64,000 nucleotides of DNA from contig CP053170.1 of the NCBI GenBank assembly GCA_014607495.2, positions 9,920,001-9,984,000 on the forward strand, written 5' to 3'. A model generated the notes under the pieces. The model had not been told where the DNA came from. It was given only the letters and a program-made list of their open reading frames with translations, and did no database searches. The translations under genes and the position numbers were made by a program. Below are positions 37,001 through 47,530 of the stretch, in pieces. The stretch comes from Carposina sasakii (Eukaryota > Arthropoda > Insecta > Lepidoptera > Carposinidae). The number at the start of each line of letters is the position of its first letter. Position 1 is the stretch's first letter.

Positions 37001-40000
37001 ATAATATTTTTTGCAAATAGCATGTAAGTATACTTATGCATAGTTGTTGTTATGATAGGTACTATGAAAAATGTATCCGGTTCAAGATCCTAGTATACAA
37101 TCACTTATCAAACGTAATTATTCTTTTATAATTTTGATAAGATATTTGATATAAACCTAGCTAGCTAACTTACGTTACATAGAGGCTTTACGAAAAACTA
37201 CGAATAATCAGGATACCATCTAGTTACTTAGCGAGATTACCTACCTTTATAATATTGAATAATCATTATCTTACTATTATTTTGGTGTTTATGTTATCAT
37301 GGTATTAAAATTTCCACAAACATTTATATGTACCTAATATTCAAACATTTTCTACAACTAAAAAAGAATGTAAAGTAGTGATAGGTACACTTAAAAATGT
37401 TTATAAAAATATTTTGTACAATACCTATTCCAACTTATTGGAAAGATATAGATTTATAGGTATGTCAGTGATCTGATGACCCATTTCGGATATCTTACAT
37501 AGTATAGATATGCAATCAAGAGGTCAACCTATTTAAATGATGAACTGTTACTATAAGTGTAATTTATTAATAACATGCATGACACTTAGATAACAATTTC
37601 AATGTCACCCTGTTGCAATATCTCGAAAACGTTAACCGATACTTCACCTTTTTATCGGACATTTAGAATAAAATTTTTGGATGACAACAATTTTTTAGGG
37701 TAAACCACGTTGTATTATAATACGTAATGATTTTGTAATAATTTCGACTGATATCGGTAGTAAAAATAATAAGAGAGGGAGATAACAATGTTAAGGAAAT
37801 AAGTTTATTAGTTTAATTTTATTGATCTTTCAGACGAGTTATATATTTTAAAATTATCATAGAAACATTGTAATGTAATGAATTAGAAAAATTGCAACAA
37901 GGTCGTGGATGTAAAACCGCAATTCCCTTAAACGTGAGATAACACTAAACACGATGTAGCTTGTCTTGTAAGTATCCAGCTTGGCAAGAATTATACAGAG
38001 AACTTTTAAATTTTATTTAATAAAATGAACCATCAGTCAGTTTATAGTCTTAATTATTTACTAATGTTTTGGCATTTGTATTTATACTTACTTGTGATCT
38101 ATGCTTGTGATAATATAATAAAAAAGTCGAGATATTATTATCTGCTACTAAGTATGTAATTAATCCCAAATAATTATACTTCGCAATAGAATTCTATTAC
38201 TTACAATAGAATTAATAACAAGTAACTATAGCTGGAAGATAATAGTTTCTATGTAAGCCAAGGTTTATAATCACGCAGGTTAGTCGTGTAATGTAATAGT
38301 CACGTTGGTAAACATTGTATTTTAGATTTATCGTTATCATTGCAAGAGATTTGAATTTCAGTACAAGGATTTGGTATATAAATTAATATTATGATAAGTA
38401 TAACACGGTTTCCATAAGGATTACTTAAAAATATAATAATATACCTACTTACCTATACTTTATTCAAATATTTTTTACAATCCAAAGCACAGCACACTTT
38501 GTTATATTATTGTATTTTGTATTGTATAAATTAAGTAACGACTTATGTACCTAACGTTTTGCTGAATATAAATAATGAAATAAGAATAAAAAATATACAT
38601 ATTTTGACCCCAAAGTATTGTATCTGAAAAAATTTAATGTTGTTCTTACATGGCAATATTGTAATATTGTAGGTATGCATAATATAACATTATTATATTT
38701 AATTTATGATATAGGTACCTACCCTGGGAATTGAAATTACTTGAGCTAATCACTGACTAGATGACTATTGCATGATGCAAGACAGTAATATAATATCCAT
38801 CCGTAATGTAAAATGACAAAGGTAATTTTAATGTATTTCTCGTTTTCTAAAGAACAAAGTCTACCATCGCTAGAACTTGCTTTGTTACCACCCACCCACA
38901 TTATTAAACAGTCTATATTATGTAATCTAACATTAGTTATACATACCTATAGTAGAGAATGTGACATAAATACAAATAAATGATTATCCTTGATTCCTAA
39001 GTTAAATTTAGGGTTAATATAAATGCATATCCAGTGCGTGTCCAGTTGGTTGTTAGTGTTACATAGGTGCTTTTGAAAGCCAGTTTGACTAATGCTCTTG
39101 ATGATCGAATATACGAGTGAAAGTTTCGAGAACGTTACGTAGCGTCCAAAGTTCTAGCTATGTGCATCTAAAGATTTCCTCAAAACAATGACAAATAATG
39201 TAAAGGTAGAGTACCTTAGTCGTCAGAAGGATATTGTGACAAACAATAGACGGTATGTTACCCAATACAGAGGCCACATTGAACATGACGTCAGGGTACA
39301 GAGTCCGCTACACCAATTGGAAAGCCACAATAGCCGCAAAAAATACAGCCAGCCATTAATATTTATTCAGTTCAATAATACTAGGTACATTAGAGAAATC
39401 TAAACTCGAGAATTATTATTATTTAAAAGTAAACATCCTGTTGCTGTAGCTAACAATAAAACTAGTCCAGTCGTCAGCATTATTTGAAATCTATAGAAAA
39501 GTAGAATAATTATTTTGCATAGTAGAGCACTCAATAAAAGATGATGATAAATCAAAATTATTGTTAAATTTAGATCACATACACAAATTTTCACCTTAGA
39601 TAGACAAATGATACATCAGATATATAAACTACTAGTGGACGCTCGCGACTCCGTCCGCGTGGACTTCAAAAAAAAAAAAAGTCGAAATTATCCGGGATAA
39701 AAACATTTTCCCGGGATAAAAAGTAGCCTATATTTTAAGTGGGACCTGTCACAACATATTCCTGAAAACTGCATCGAAATCGGTTCAGCCGTTTCTGAGA
39801 TTAGCGTGCACAAACGCACAGACAAACCGACAAACAGACAAAAAATCCAAAAATCATCGTTTTGGTTCCTATTGCGTTAATAAAGGTCTCCTATAATATT
39901 TTTTCTCATATATCTTCCATGTACAGACAGCGATCCGTTACATTTTTATTATATGTATAGATTTCATAGGATGTAGGTATGTAGGTACATCATTATACCT

Positions 40001-42792
40001 AGATACCAGTATTTCATAATTCAGCTGAAATGTTTATTGGGTACATTTACCCCAGAAAGATAAAAATTATTTAGGAGCTGTAAAATTAAACGTGATCCTA
40101 TTAACCTCGCAACGTATCCAATGACTAATAAACTTCTGTAGTGTTCTCAGGAATTGAGTTAAATATAATCGGACTTTGGACTAACACACACGTGACAACG
40201 TGCGTGTAAGGTTATTAAACAATGCCGCAACAAAATGATACCGAACTCTATTTGCGTGTGCTCAATGGTCTTTCTCCTAAAACAATGGTTTATTATGGCT
40301 AAATTCTCTAGAAACTTTGTAGTGCATAATAATGAGTCAAAATGAGACAAAAGTCGAGAAGTGATTTAAGGAAAAATAATTCTATTTCAACCTATTACGT
40401 CTTTTAGTTATAATTTTACTGCTTAATATTGGGAAATAATAATTGATAAGTATTATATTTTTTACTGAAATTAAATACTTTAGTTGGTTTTACCGCAAAT
40501 ATCAAATGGCTGTTTTGACAAAAACACCTCTTAGGTATTTCTGTTTTATAGGATGTTGTGAATGGCTCGAGGCCCTCCATATTTAATATTCACTCGCTTT
40601 GAGTAGATATAATCTACTTCCCGTCTTTGTATAACTTACTGAAGCTAGTGCCTCTAATGTACATTAGTTTTTCCCAACTCTAAAGTATTCAACAAAAAGT
40701 GACATTATTAGTTACCTACCTACCTACGATCAGGTTGTAAAATAATCAACGTGGCATTGGCGGGTTAGGTTAGGGTTATGTCAATGTTTGTCAGGGTTAG
40801 AAAAATAAGTCAATGTTTGTCAAAGTCTAAGGCTAGGAGAGATTACAAAAAAAAAACAGATTAGTTAATATATTACAAGGTTTTGTTCCAAAGGTGATAG
40901 GTAAAGGTGCATGTCGTATTCTCGATAATATATTATATGTATACTGTTGTTATTATGTTGTGTATGTTTATCATAAGTAGCTACATACAACATTACCATT
41001 TCTAATACTTAAGGTACCACGCTATACCTATTGATACCGTCATATTTCCTTTATAGATTAGCTAGGAGTTAGAACTAAGTAGTTATTGCCTAGTTAAATA
41101 CGGCATCTTTGAGGCGATCACGCAGAGCGCACGTGCAAAATGTTCACAGCTGTTGGTTTAAACGGTTGGACTTTGGACCCGAGTACAATCGCCGACGACG
41201 TGACGGTGCTGCGCTTGCGCCGCTGTTGAATAGATTTAACTATCAAGGCTTACTGAACTAGTATTAGTAGGAAAAGGAAATCTTTGACTTTGTCTTGAAT
41301 TTAAATTGTATCTTTATCTTCAAGGAACCTAAATAGATTATTCTAAAAGTACTTGTAGTGTAGTTAGTTTAGATTACTACATTTATTTCTTTCTTTCTTT
41401 TACACACCATCTTTACATATTACCTATTGCTGTATTGAAAGCTTGACATCATACTAACTAACTAAGTATTTAATGACACACCTTCTTAATATACTTAGAA
41501 TTCTTAAATTATCTAGAGATGAGTATGCATTTAACTTAACCCATAATTTTTGTATCAATGTACTCCAATCCCACTTTCGATGCTAGTGAAATTAATTTGC
41601 GTATGTCAGTAGGTAGCCAAGGTTTTAATTGTGCTGGTTAGGTTACCCAGGTTGACACAAGATAGCACTAATCAGCTTAAACAGTAGTCATCATAGTACT
41701 TATATTCGTTACGTACATAAACTATGGACGACAAAATTCTCGTTCTGAATAAATATTTCAATCGGCATGAAATCTTTTAAATTGCCCTGAATTTTTATTT
41801 GGAGTAGAGCCAAAAATAGTAATGTAAGAATTGAAACGCCTAGCCGACGCGTTAGTTGATGAGAATTTACTATGCCGCTTACTAAGTAGTGCTTTAAATA
41901 TAAATGTATATGTACCTACTTAGTTGTTGAAACGTAGCGTAGTAGGTGATTAGGGTTTTTATTTGTAAGTGTATTAGCTAAACGTGTTCACAAAACAAGA
42001 ACTTGATAGCGTTGGCTAATGGCACGAAATAGATAAGTACCTACCTAGGTAGGTACTAAATTATGTCATTTACAATAGTGGAATATACAAATTAATACAC
42101 CTATGTTATACATTTCGAATAAATGGCTACATAAAGCAAATAGTAAAATATTATAGAAATAATATTTTCGCCTTTTACTCATCCAAAAGTGATCCCACGG
42201 TGGTATTATTACAACTTTTGACATGTAAATCTCGACGATATTACAATCGTATTAAGGTCGCCTATTAAATCACGTTGCTATAACGTGAGCACTGAGCAAC
42301 CGGGTCCAAAGTCCGCAAGGTAAAACTCGCGAACGTGTCGTTTACAATGCTTTTGTAATAGGTTATGGAGTTATAATGGTTTTAATAGTTTCTAAAATGT
42401 AATTTTACCTACCTACCCAGCATATTATTTTGTATTATCTCATGGTTTGGCAATAATTTCATCTAAATAAGAAAAATAATGATAAAGTAACAAAAAATGA
42501 CTTAATTTAAATAAATGACATCATTTCTAAATTTCACTTAACCCTTTCGATGGCAATATGGATTGCATGCAAAGAACATAGGTGACAAAAACAAAAGTAT
42601 CACGAAGTCAACAAAACATTGTGTATATCGTTCTCAGGTGAAATTCTTTATCTGCATACATACAAAAAATACAGCCTATTAGAATAAATAAGTAATAACA
42701 ATTCTCACCTTTTCAAGGCATTCCTGTCCAATAGCATTGGTTTCCACTTTGACTTCCAAAATTACCGAATCTGCTTGACTAACTAACCACAT
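24993..42792 (-). CDS. Dnr1: FERM-RING E3 ubiquitin ligase, MYLIP/Dnr1 orthologue (6 exons)
   Basis: CDS exons on the minus strand: 42709-42792, 29078-29841, 27884-28100, 26848-27015, 25465-25592 and 24993-25092. Together they make 1,461 nt, 486 residues, with all GT-AG junction phases compatible. Residues 1 to about 380 form a FERM module (DSVILEVKVE, EADYFGLRV, KFWVPPHLL, IPYTAIHRAQ, RAVTEKHAFYCCETV). Residues 427-461 are a C3HC4 RING (C427, C430, C442, H444, C447/C448, C451, C458, C461). The protein ends LPVEYHKAPGIIIK. The order FERM then RING is that of MYLIP/IDOL and Drosophila Dnr1. By family knowledge, Dnr1 restrains Dredd caspase in IMD immune signalling and MYLIP degrades lipoprotein receptors; the substrate here is unknown. 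The start at 42,792 matches MYLIP; an in-frame ATG at 42,873 would add 27 residues. Human MYLIP is shorter (445). Confidence 0.93.
25465..25592 (-). CDS. Dnr1: Dnr1 exon 5 (Arg-Ser linker and RING first half)
   Basis: The acceptor is GTCTCCAG. The peptide ESRSRSRSLSGDALACRVCM then DQAMDTLFLPCRHVVCCSEC-AP carries the first seven or so RING cysteines and the histidine. The donor CCTAG|GTAAGG splits an Arg codon. The acceptor's pyrimidine tract lies within a 19-bp target duplication of a LINE insertion (25,601-25,739). Confidence 0.93.
25601..25739 (+). mobile_element. LINE-tail insertion with 19-bp target-site duplication
   Basis: The sequence AAGACGGTAGATTAGAAAA occurs exactly at 25,601-25,619 and 25,721-25,739. 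Between them lies a 101-bp insert ending GAAACCATATTGCGCCAACC...AGGGCAGGAAGATAATG, the family tail also seen near 2,697 and 6,340. Exact flanking repeats plus a shared tail show target-primed retrotransposition, fairly recent because the duplicates are identical. Confidence 0.88.
25890..25983. mobile_element. MITE family B, truncated copy
   Basis: CTCCCTAATTACCTGACTTG, GCAAAAGCAAAG and AGCAATGCGACAGCGAAAAT match the left arm. The right arm is reduced to CTAGTTACGTG. Confidence 0.55.
26028..26270. mobile_element. MITE family E copy (expanded)
   Basis: AGAGTCCGTTTAATAAATTA and ATTTTTTGTATGTAGTAACG at the left, and TGCCATCATTCAAAGGAACT...GATGAAACGCACTCTAGT at the right, match the family, with about 100 bp of extra internal sequence. 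Confidence 0.5.
26848..27015 (-). CDS. Dnr1: Dnr1 exon 4 (end of FERM and linker)
   Basis: The acceptor TTCCAG precedes 56 codons, GTIASIFNDSSTLGRRYVFD then IQRTCREVHDKARREAHANA to HGGDHK, with donor CAAG|GTATGC in phase 0. The STLGRRYVFDI motif parallels the NLGKKYVFDI stretch of MYLIP. The open frame on the opposite strand over this exon is its shadow. Confidence 0.9.
27884..28100 (-). CDS. Dnr1: Dnr1 exon 3 (FERM F3)
   Basis: The acceptor is ATAATTCCAG. The first base completes a Ser codon, then 72 codons run IPYTAIHRAQPLRRIFQLAY to EQFIRDLK with donor AAAG|GTAAAT. It includes ALYRAVTEKHAFYCCETV, the PH-like F3 signature shared with MYLIP (ALYRAITETHAFYRCDTV-like). The 5' part (IPYTAIHRAQ...) has no methionine and so falls outside any ATG-initiated open frame. 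Confidence 0.92.
28216..28337. mobile_element. MITE family A, half copy
   Basis: GGAAAATAAACATACGATTT, GAGTCTCAATATTTGTGAAT and ACATACCTACCCATTTTGTT, then CCCTGTA, match the right arm of 851-1,115. The left arm is missing. Confidence 0.65.
28340..29077. other. Dnr1 intron 2, no other gene
   Basis: AT-rich intron with a GATTCGCTCCGCTTCGCTCA-type inverted word near 28,395-28,425. The 79-codon plus-strand frame has no support. Confidence 0.5.
29078..29841 (-). CDS. Dnr1: Dnr1 exon 2 (residues 29-282, FERM F1-F3)
   Basis: The acceptor TTCTTTCAG precedes GTATGCGAA; the donor is CAGAG|GTAAAT in phase 2. It carries most of the FERM domain: F1 end (ADYFGLRV), F2 (KLDLTEGRLVVADQEVARRL, EYHSEMAGIRASQAEYRLL) and the start of F3 (GEELFFCKP). 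A stretch of about 55 residues rich in Asn, Gln, Gly and acidic residues (about 199-254) interrupts F3 before VGVGPHGIVIY. Confidence 0.93.
30513..30637. mobile_element. MITE family F, second copy
   Basis: TCACACTTAAACCTAAACGT at the left, AGCCATTTATGTTAAGAACG in the centre, and GGTTTAGGTTTAAGTGTGAC...TGCCGGAATCGAACCT at the right. It differs from the 15,802 copy by a few substitutions and a shorter left end. Confidence 0.85.
32841..32920 (-). repeat. tRNA-like sequence (pseudo-tRNA or SINE head)
   Basis: On the minus strand it reads GGCCGATAGCTCAGTTGGTT...AGAGC (box A and a complete D arm). GAGGTCGTGAGTTCAAAT follows as a degraded T arm, and a long T/A run flanks it. The T stem and anticodon stem do not pair well, so it is unlikely to be functional. 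Its 5' edge abuts the MITE at 32,917. Confidence 0.55.
32917..33104. mobile_element. MITE family B copy
   Basis: Left GGCCCCCTTATTACC and AAGCGATAGCGAAAATTGTA; right TTGTACAATTTTCGCTATCG...CATTGCTTCGGCTTTGCTAT...GGTAATCAGGGGGC. The interior CTTGTCAAATTCGTATTACG and GGAACTTTGACATTTCAAGA is shared with 47,364-47,529 in inverse order. Confidence 0.8.
36957..36975. repeat. TACC microsatellite
   Basis: About four and a half uninterrupted TACC units. Many shorter TACC/GGTA runs are scattered through the window, for example the GGTA run at 43,601-43,625. Confidence 0.7.
39631..39963 (+). repeat. Dispersed repeat, family C, long copy
   Basis: It begins ACTAGTGGACGCTCGCGACT, contains CCGGGATAAAAACATTTTCC, CATCGAAATCGGTTCAGCCG and ATCATCGTTTTGGTTCCTAT, and ends TTTTTATTATATGTATAGAT. 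It is nearly full length and close to the 57,160 and 46,981 copies. Confidence 0.8.
42709..42792 (-). CDS. Dnr1: Dnr1 exon 1 (residues 1-28)
   Basis: It encodes MWLVSQADSVILEVKVETNA and then IGQECLEK, the first strand of the FERM F1 lobe. It ends AAAG|GTGAGA in phase 0. The next residues (VCEKLG) begin exon 2, matching the CLNQVCRRLG region of MYLIP. Confidence 0.88.
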
Positions 42793-44366
42793 TTTGAAAT
42801 ATAATTGAGAAATAGCTAAATGTAATAAATAACAGACGTCGTTTTCTTGGTTATAAACTTTTAAATCGGACACTATTACTGTTTATCTCACTCGCGTAAA
42901 ATATTTGTTCAAAAAAGTCTTTCTTAATTCGCTCTGAGCAATGTTTATCGCGTATTCTTTGTGGAAGTAGAACTGTGAATACTTCCACACAGCGGCCATA
43001 CTACGTTAAGTTTGCAACTGAAATGATAAAGAACAGTGACGTGACGTTCGTGACGCTCCCCTGCCTGGCGAGCAGCGCTTGTCAGTATTTACACTCGACT
43101 TTATGCCATTTGTCTAACATACATTGCTGTGTTGGTATTGATTTATTTAGCTGCAGAGCACTCTGACTTTACATTGTATTACATTTAGGTGGAACATACA
43201 AAAGTTATTACCAAAGTAGCGTAAAATAGGTAGTCAAGTCCGTTTCATAGAATAACTCCTATGCCTTATTTCGGAACTAACATTTCTTGTATGCAGTGGT
43301 AGAGAGAATGTGGTTATGCACATAGTAACTAGCGCTATCATTAAAAGGAACTACGTCGAAACGCGTACTTGGTTGGTACATTCTGTGGTTTAACTTGGTT
43401 TTACCTTTAGCTATGTAAACAGTTGCCGATTAGACTGTAATTATTTTTGGCTAGTGATAAAATGATAACTAACTGATTTAGCACAGTAAAAAAAAATTGT
43501 CGGAAAGAATTACCTAAGTTATCTACTTATGTTTACAGCTAATATTGAAAACTCATAAAAACTTTACATCGGGCATTTTAGGGTTAAATAATTATACCTA
43601 CATAGGTAGGTTAGGTAGGTAGGTAAAACCAAAAAATAATCCTTTCGTTTTTTTACCTTATTTTTCATCAATATTACCAACCTCTTCTGCTCAGTATAAT
43701 AATCATAAAATAATACTATGGGCTAGTTTTGTATCCATTTATTTTAGGATATTACAAGAAATAATGGGATAAACTTCTCATTTAGCGGAAACACTGAAAA
43801 TGTCATAATGACAATTGAATTAGTTTCTTTTTTTACGTTCTAACAACTACTACATCTGAAGCAAACAGAGATAGGATAATCGGTTCTATGTGATGTAAGA
43901 CAGAGACAAAACTATAAATTTAAGTTAAATTTGTATAGGGAACCAATCACCTTCAACACCAGCGCCATCTCTCGAATATATTGTGTAAAATGTTGTTAAC
44001 GTTTCGTTCAACCAAATTTCAAGGCGTATATATTTTACAATACTGTTAATACTTGCATAGGATAATAATGAAAGTAACTACTGTTGATCAAAAATATGCA
44101 ATAATATATATACGATATATTCTAAATGTAGAAATTTTAAAAAATAATAAAATAAATAGATTCAATTTTCTTAAAACGTTCCAACTTACGCAGATGAAAT
44201 GAGGCACGAGTCGATTGCAGCGCCAATTATGACAACATGGAGGAACTAAACTCGTCATATGACTTTCGTCATATCATTCGCTTGTAGTCGTACGCCTATT
44301 GATTTCTGCCTTGGTCTTGATTCTTGCTCGACATAGTTTTTGTGTGTGACTGTGTAATACACAGAA
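42793..44366. promoter_or_regulatory. Divergent promoter interval of Dnr1 and Vha13
   Basis: About 1.57 kb separates the two start codons. Near the Dnr1 side is a GTGACGTGACGTTCGTGACG cluster (43,037-43,056), resembling CRE/ATF half sites. Near the Vha13 side a CGTCATAT word is repeated (44,253-44,274). No TATA box is convincing at either end. Transcription starts cannot be placed by eye. Confidence 0.4.
43237..43368. mobile_element. MITE family E copy between the divergent Dnr1 and Vha13 genes
   Basis: AGTCCGTTTCATAGAATAAC, GGAACTAACATTTCTTGTAT and CACATAGTAACTAGCGCTAT...GAAACGCGTACT match the family in inverse orientation to 23,203-23,297. It sits in the 1.6-kb head-to-head interval. Confidence 0.65.
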
Positions 44367-46313
44367 ATGGCGAGCCAGACGCAGGGAATCCAACAGTTGT
44401 TGGCAGCTGAAAAACGCGCTGCCGAGAAAGTATCAGAGGCGAGAAAGCGTAAGTAGAAATTGAACTGCGTATATTCATAGAATCTTCATGGCCCTTCTTT
44501 GATTACTAAAGTGGGTACTTACGTGTCTTAAGTACTACTTTTGTCGGTAATTTCTCATACCATGTACATAACGTATCGTAGATTTACAGAAATTCTAATG
44601 CACTCATTGATTTTGTTAGTCACATGATCTGACCCTGAGATTTTCTGTACGATGGAAAAATTAGAATTCCGTGTTATCTTTTTATATTGCAAATAGGTAG
44701 CAGTCTGTAATTATAATGATATAGATATAGCTACACACATAAAAACAATGTATTTAAGTAATTTTCTGTAATGTTATCTACATCATCATGTAATCAGAAT
44801 CTTCAGTGTTAAAAATTGCAAAATATACCAACCATTACTACAGGCTGGTGTTAGTGTAAAGCTATTATTAGAATTCATGATATAAGACAGTAATAGTTGA
44901 TGTCTTACCTCCATATACCTCCATATTTTACAGGGAAAGCGAAACGCCTAAAGCAGGCCAAGGATGAGGCTCAAGATGAGATAGAGAAGTACAGACAAGA
45001 GCGTGAGAGGCAGTTCAAAGAGTTCGAGAGCAAGGTAACTTTTACTCATCATGATCCCAAAATTGCATATACTTTCTAGCTGTCGCCTCCAGTGATGGTA
45101 ATATGTGTTGGTGGTAAATAATATTATTCGTTTTGCCTTATCACATCAAATATATAGGTAATCAATTGACCTAGGTGTAGTGTTTTTATTTTTAAGTTAA
45201 GGAATAGTAAGTCATTTTACTTTGTTATTAATCTCTTTGCTGAGGCGGTTCCTCACTCATACGAATTGTTTGATGCTTTGAAATATTTATACTTTGAAAA
45301 AACAAGTCCACATTGTATGGGTGGGAAGCTGTCTTTGCCCCTGTTTCTAAACGTACCACTTTAACACAGAAATATTGTGAAAACCTATTCTTGGCCTAAT
45401 TATAAATTAAATTTACCTGTAATTATTATAAAATGTAAATGCTGTTGGTTTTCCTAATAAAGAAAATAAAAATAAATAAAATAATTGTAATTTACACTCT
45501 TAAATTTCTTGTATACACTATTCTAGATGTTAAATAAATACTCCCACAACTGAGTCAAGGTAAACAATCGGTACCATATTTATTCCCGTTGAATTATTAT
45601 TGAGAAAAATACTCTTAGTCCTGCTCTAAACCCTAGAAAATACAATCCTAATTTCAGATAATTTACCTCTAATAGTTTTGAATGTAAATTGCCTGCCAAC
45701 CACTCATAGATAAATAAACTTAGAAATAAATAAACTTTTAAAATAGATGGTTAATGTTGTATCTATATTTTCCAGCACATGGGCTCCCGGGAAGGAGTTG
45801 CCGCTAAGATTGATGCGGAGACAAACATCAAAATCGGTGAAATGAACAAAATGCTGCAGGCCCAGCAAGAGCCGGTACGTAATTGACATTTTACTTTTCA
45901 AATAACACTTATTATTAACTGTCACAATGCAATAACATACGTACTTAGTTTGACTGGACATTTTCCGCACTTAGCCTCTATAAGTGAGGTTATTGTATGT
46001 ATTTTACCTTACCTGTTTGCTCCAACCAAACCAGTCTTTCCTAAAATGTTGCAGCCTTCTAGGTTTGCAGCAGGGGGGACTAGGAGACTGGTCGCTGTGT
46101 GTATTATATAGTTCATTAGTTACTAAACCACTAATATGGAATGTTTGTTTTGTACATGCCAGTCTCAAATTCATAATCATACATCAGTAAGTAAGTGTAT
46201 AAAAAATTCAAGTGATACAATATATTTTTGTTATGTTTCAGGTAATCAAAGACATCCTGAGTCTTGTGTACGACGTTAAGCCAGAACTCCACGTCAATTA
46301 CCGCGTAAAATAA
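44367..46313 (+). CDS. Vha13: V-type proton ATPase subunit G (4 exons)
   Basis: CDS exons: 44367-44448, 44934-45034, 45776-45874 and 46242-46313, 354 nt, 117 residues, all GT-AG with matching phases (1, 0, 0). It starts [20 protein letters not shown], continues through a long charged helix ([33 protein letters not shown]), then [20 protein letters not shown] and ends [13 protein letters not shown]. Length and sequence are those of insect subunit G. By family knowledge it is a cytosolic peripheral-stalk subunit that pairs with subunit E as a coiled-coil stator linking V1 to Vo, in proton pumps of endomembranes and of gut goblet-cell plasma membranes. The ATG lies in AGAAATGG. An AATATA variant near 46,761 followed by a GT-rich stretch is a weak poly(A) candidate. 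It is head-to-head with Dnr1. Confidence 0.96.
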
Positions 46314-46461
46314 ACTTTTATCATATTCTAATCTCGCCGCTAAAACCGCATTAAAATCAGTGCGGTGCACCACCTTTAGCCCATAATGTTATTGTTGTTA
46401 TTCAGTACCGACTAGTTACATAGGAACACAACGCGCCGTCTGCTCATTTTGACACTTCCAA

Positions 46462-46531
46462 CTGTCAAACTGACGTTGACAGGTCTGCCAAGTTGGTTTT
46501 TGACAGTGACAGCTGTCATTTACTTTGACAG
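46462..46531. promoter_or_regulatory. Cluster of six TGACAG/CTGTCA motifs
   Basis: Exact CTGTCA or TGACAG hexamers occur at 46,462, 46,477, 46,501, 46,507, 46,513 and 46,526. TGACAG is the core site of TALE homeodomain proteins (TGIF/Meis; Vismay, Achintya, Homothorax in flies). It sits about 150-220 bp past the Vha13 stop codon, in its 3' untranslated region or just beyond. It could also be the relic of a palindromic element. Confidence 0.4.
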
Positions 46532-46980
46532 ATAAAAGGCGCGGCATTAAACACGCGGGAAAATGTTGTAAATACATGTAATGAAGCTTTCTTTTTCTCT
46601 ATTTATTATTGTATTTAAACGAATAATGAAAATCAGCTTAAATAATTAATTGATATCATTCCATAGGAATTTGAACATCCGTAAAAAAGAAAGTATTATA
46701 ATATAAATGTACTCTTTAAAAATTGTATGTTACCTATTTCAATGTTGTATGTTATATAGAAATATAAACGATTAATGATATTTGAGAATGTTTTTATTTT
46801 CGAATGTAGGAAGGTGTCAGTATTAGAAGAAATATATATGTATTGATCTAATATTATATGTTATATTTTAACCGAGGGCGGCTGTATGTATTCCGGGGAC
46901 TTCAGGGCTGTGTTTCTGAAAAAAAGAAGGTTACGATAACATTTAAACCTGTAAAGATAGAAGTAAGGTATGAAATAAAT

Positions 46981-47292
46981 CTATACATATAATAAAAATG
47001 TAACGGATCGCTGTCTGTACATGGAATATAAATGAGAAAAAATATTATAGAAGACCTTTATCAACGCAATAGTACCCAAAACGATAATTTTTGGAATTTT
47101 TATCTGTTTGTCTTTTTGTCTGTGCGTTTGTGCACGCTAATCTCAGAAACGGCTGAACCGATTTCGATGCAGTTTTCAGGAATATATTGTGACAGGTCCA
47201 ACTTAACATATAGGCTACTTTTTATCCCGGATAATTTCGATATTTTGTTTTTTTTCTGTAGTCCACGCGGACGGAGTCGCGGGCGTCCACTA
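46981..47292 (-). repeat. Dispersed repeat, family C, inverted copy
   Basis: The minus strand runs from ACTAGTGGACGCCCGCGACT through CTGTCACAATATATTCCTGA to a TTTTTATTATATGTATAG end. It is nearly full length. Confidence 0.8.
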
Positions 47293-47363
47293 GTAAATAA
47301 ATAAATTTTATAGTCAACATTTTTATAGCGCTCTTCGCCCTGCTATTTCTGCTGACGTATTCC

Positions 47364-47529
47364 GCCCCCTGATTACGTAAAAACAATAGCAAAGCCGAAG
47401 CAAAGCGATAGCAAAATTGTACAATATTCGCCTTGAAATGTCAAAGTTCCTTTGAAATTCATTTTCGTAATACGAATTTGACAAGCAATTAGCGATTTTT
47501 GTACAATTTTCGCTTTGCTTTTGCTTTCG
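47364..47529. mobile_element. MITE family B copy, right end truncated
   Basis: GCCCCCTGATTACGTAAAAA, GCAAAGCCGAAGCAAAGCGA and the ATGTCAAAGTTCCTTTGAAA centre are intact. The right arm stops at TTTTCGCTTTGCTTTTGCTT, where the next element begins. Confidence 0.75.
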
Positions 47530-47530
47530 G

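Larger units (their letters stand above)
29842..42708 (-). other. Dnr1 intron 1, about 12.9 kb
   Basis: Bounded by donor GTGAGA at 42,708 and acceptor TTCAG at 29,842. It is AT-rich with TACC/GGTA micro-repeats (for example 36,957-36,973), one MITE family F, one tRNA-like element, one MITE family B, and one family C repeat near 39.6 kb. No coding exon was recognised. The density of recognisable repeats is lower than on either side. Confidence 0.6.
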
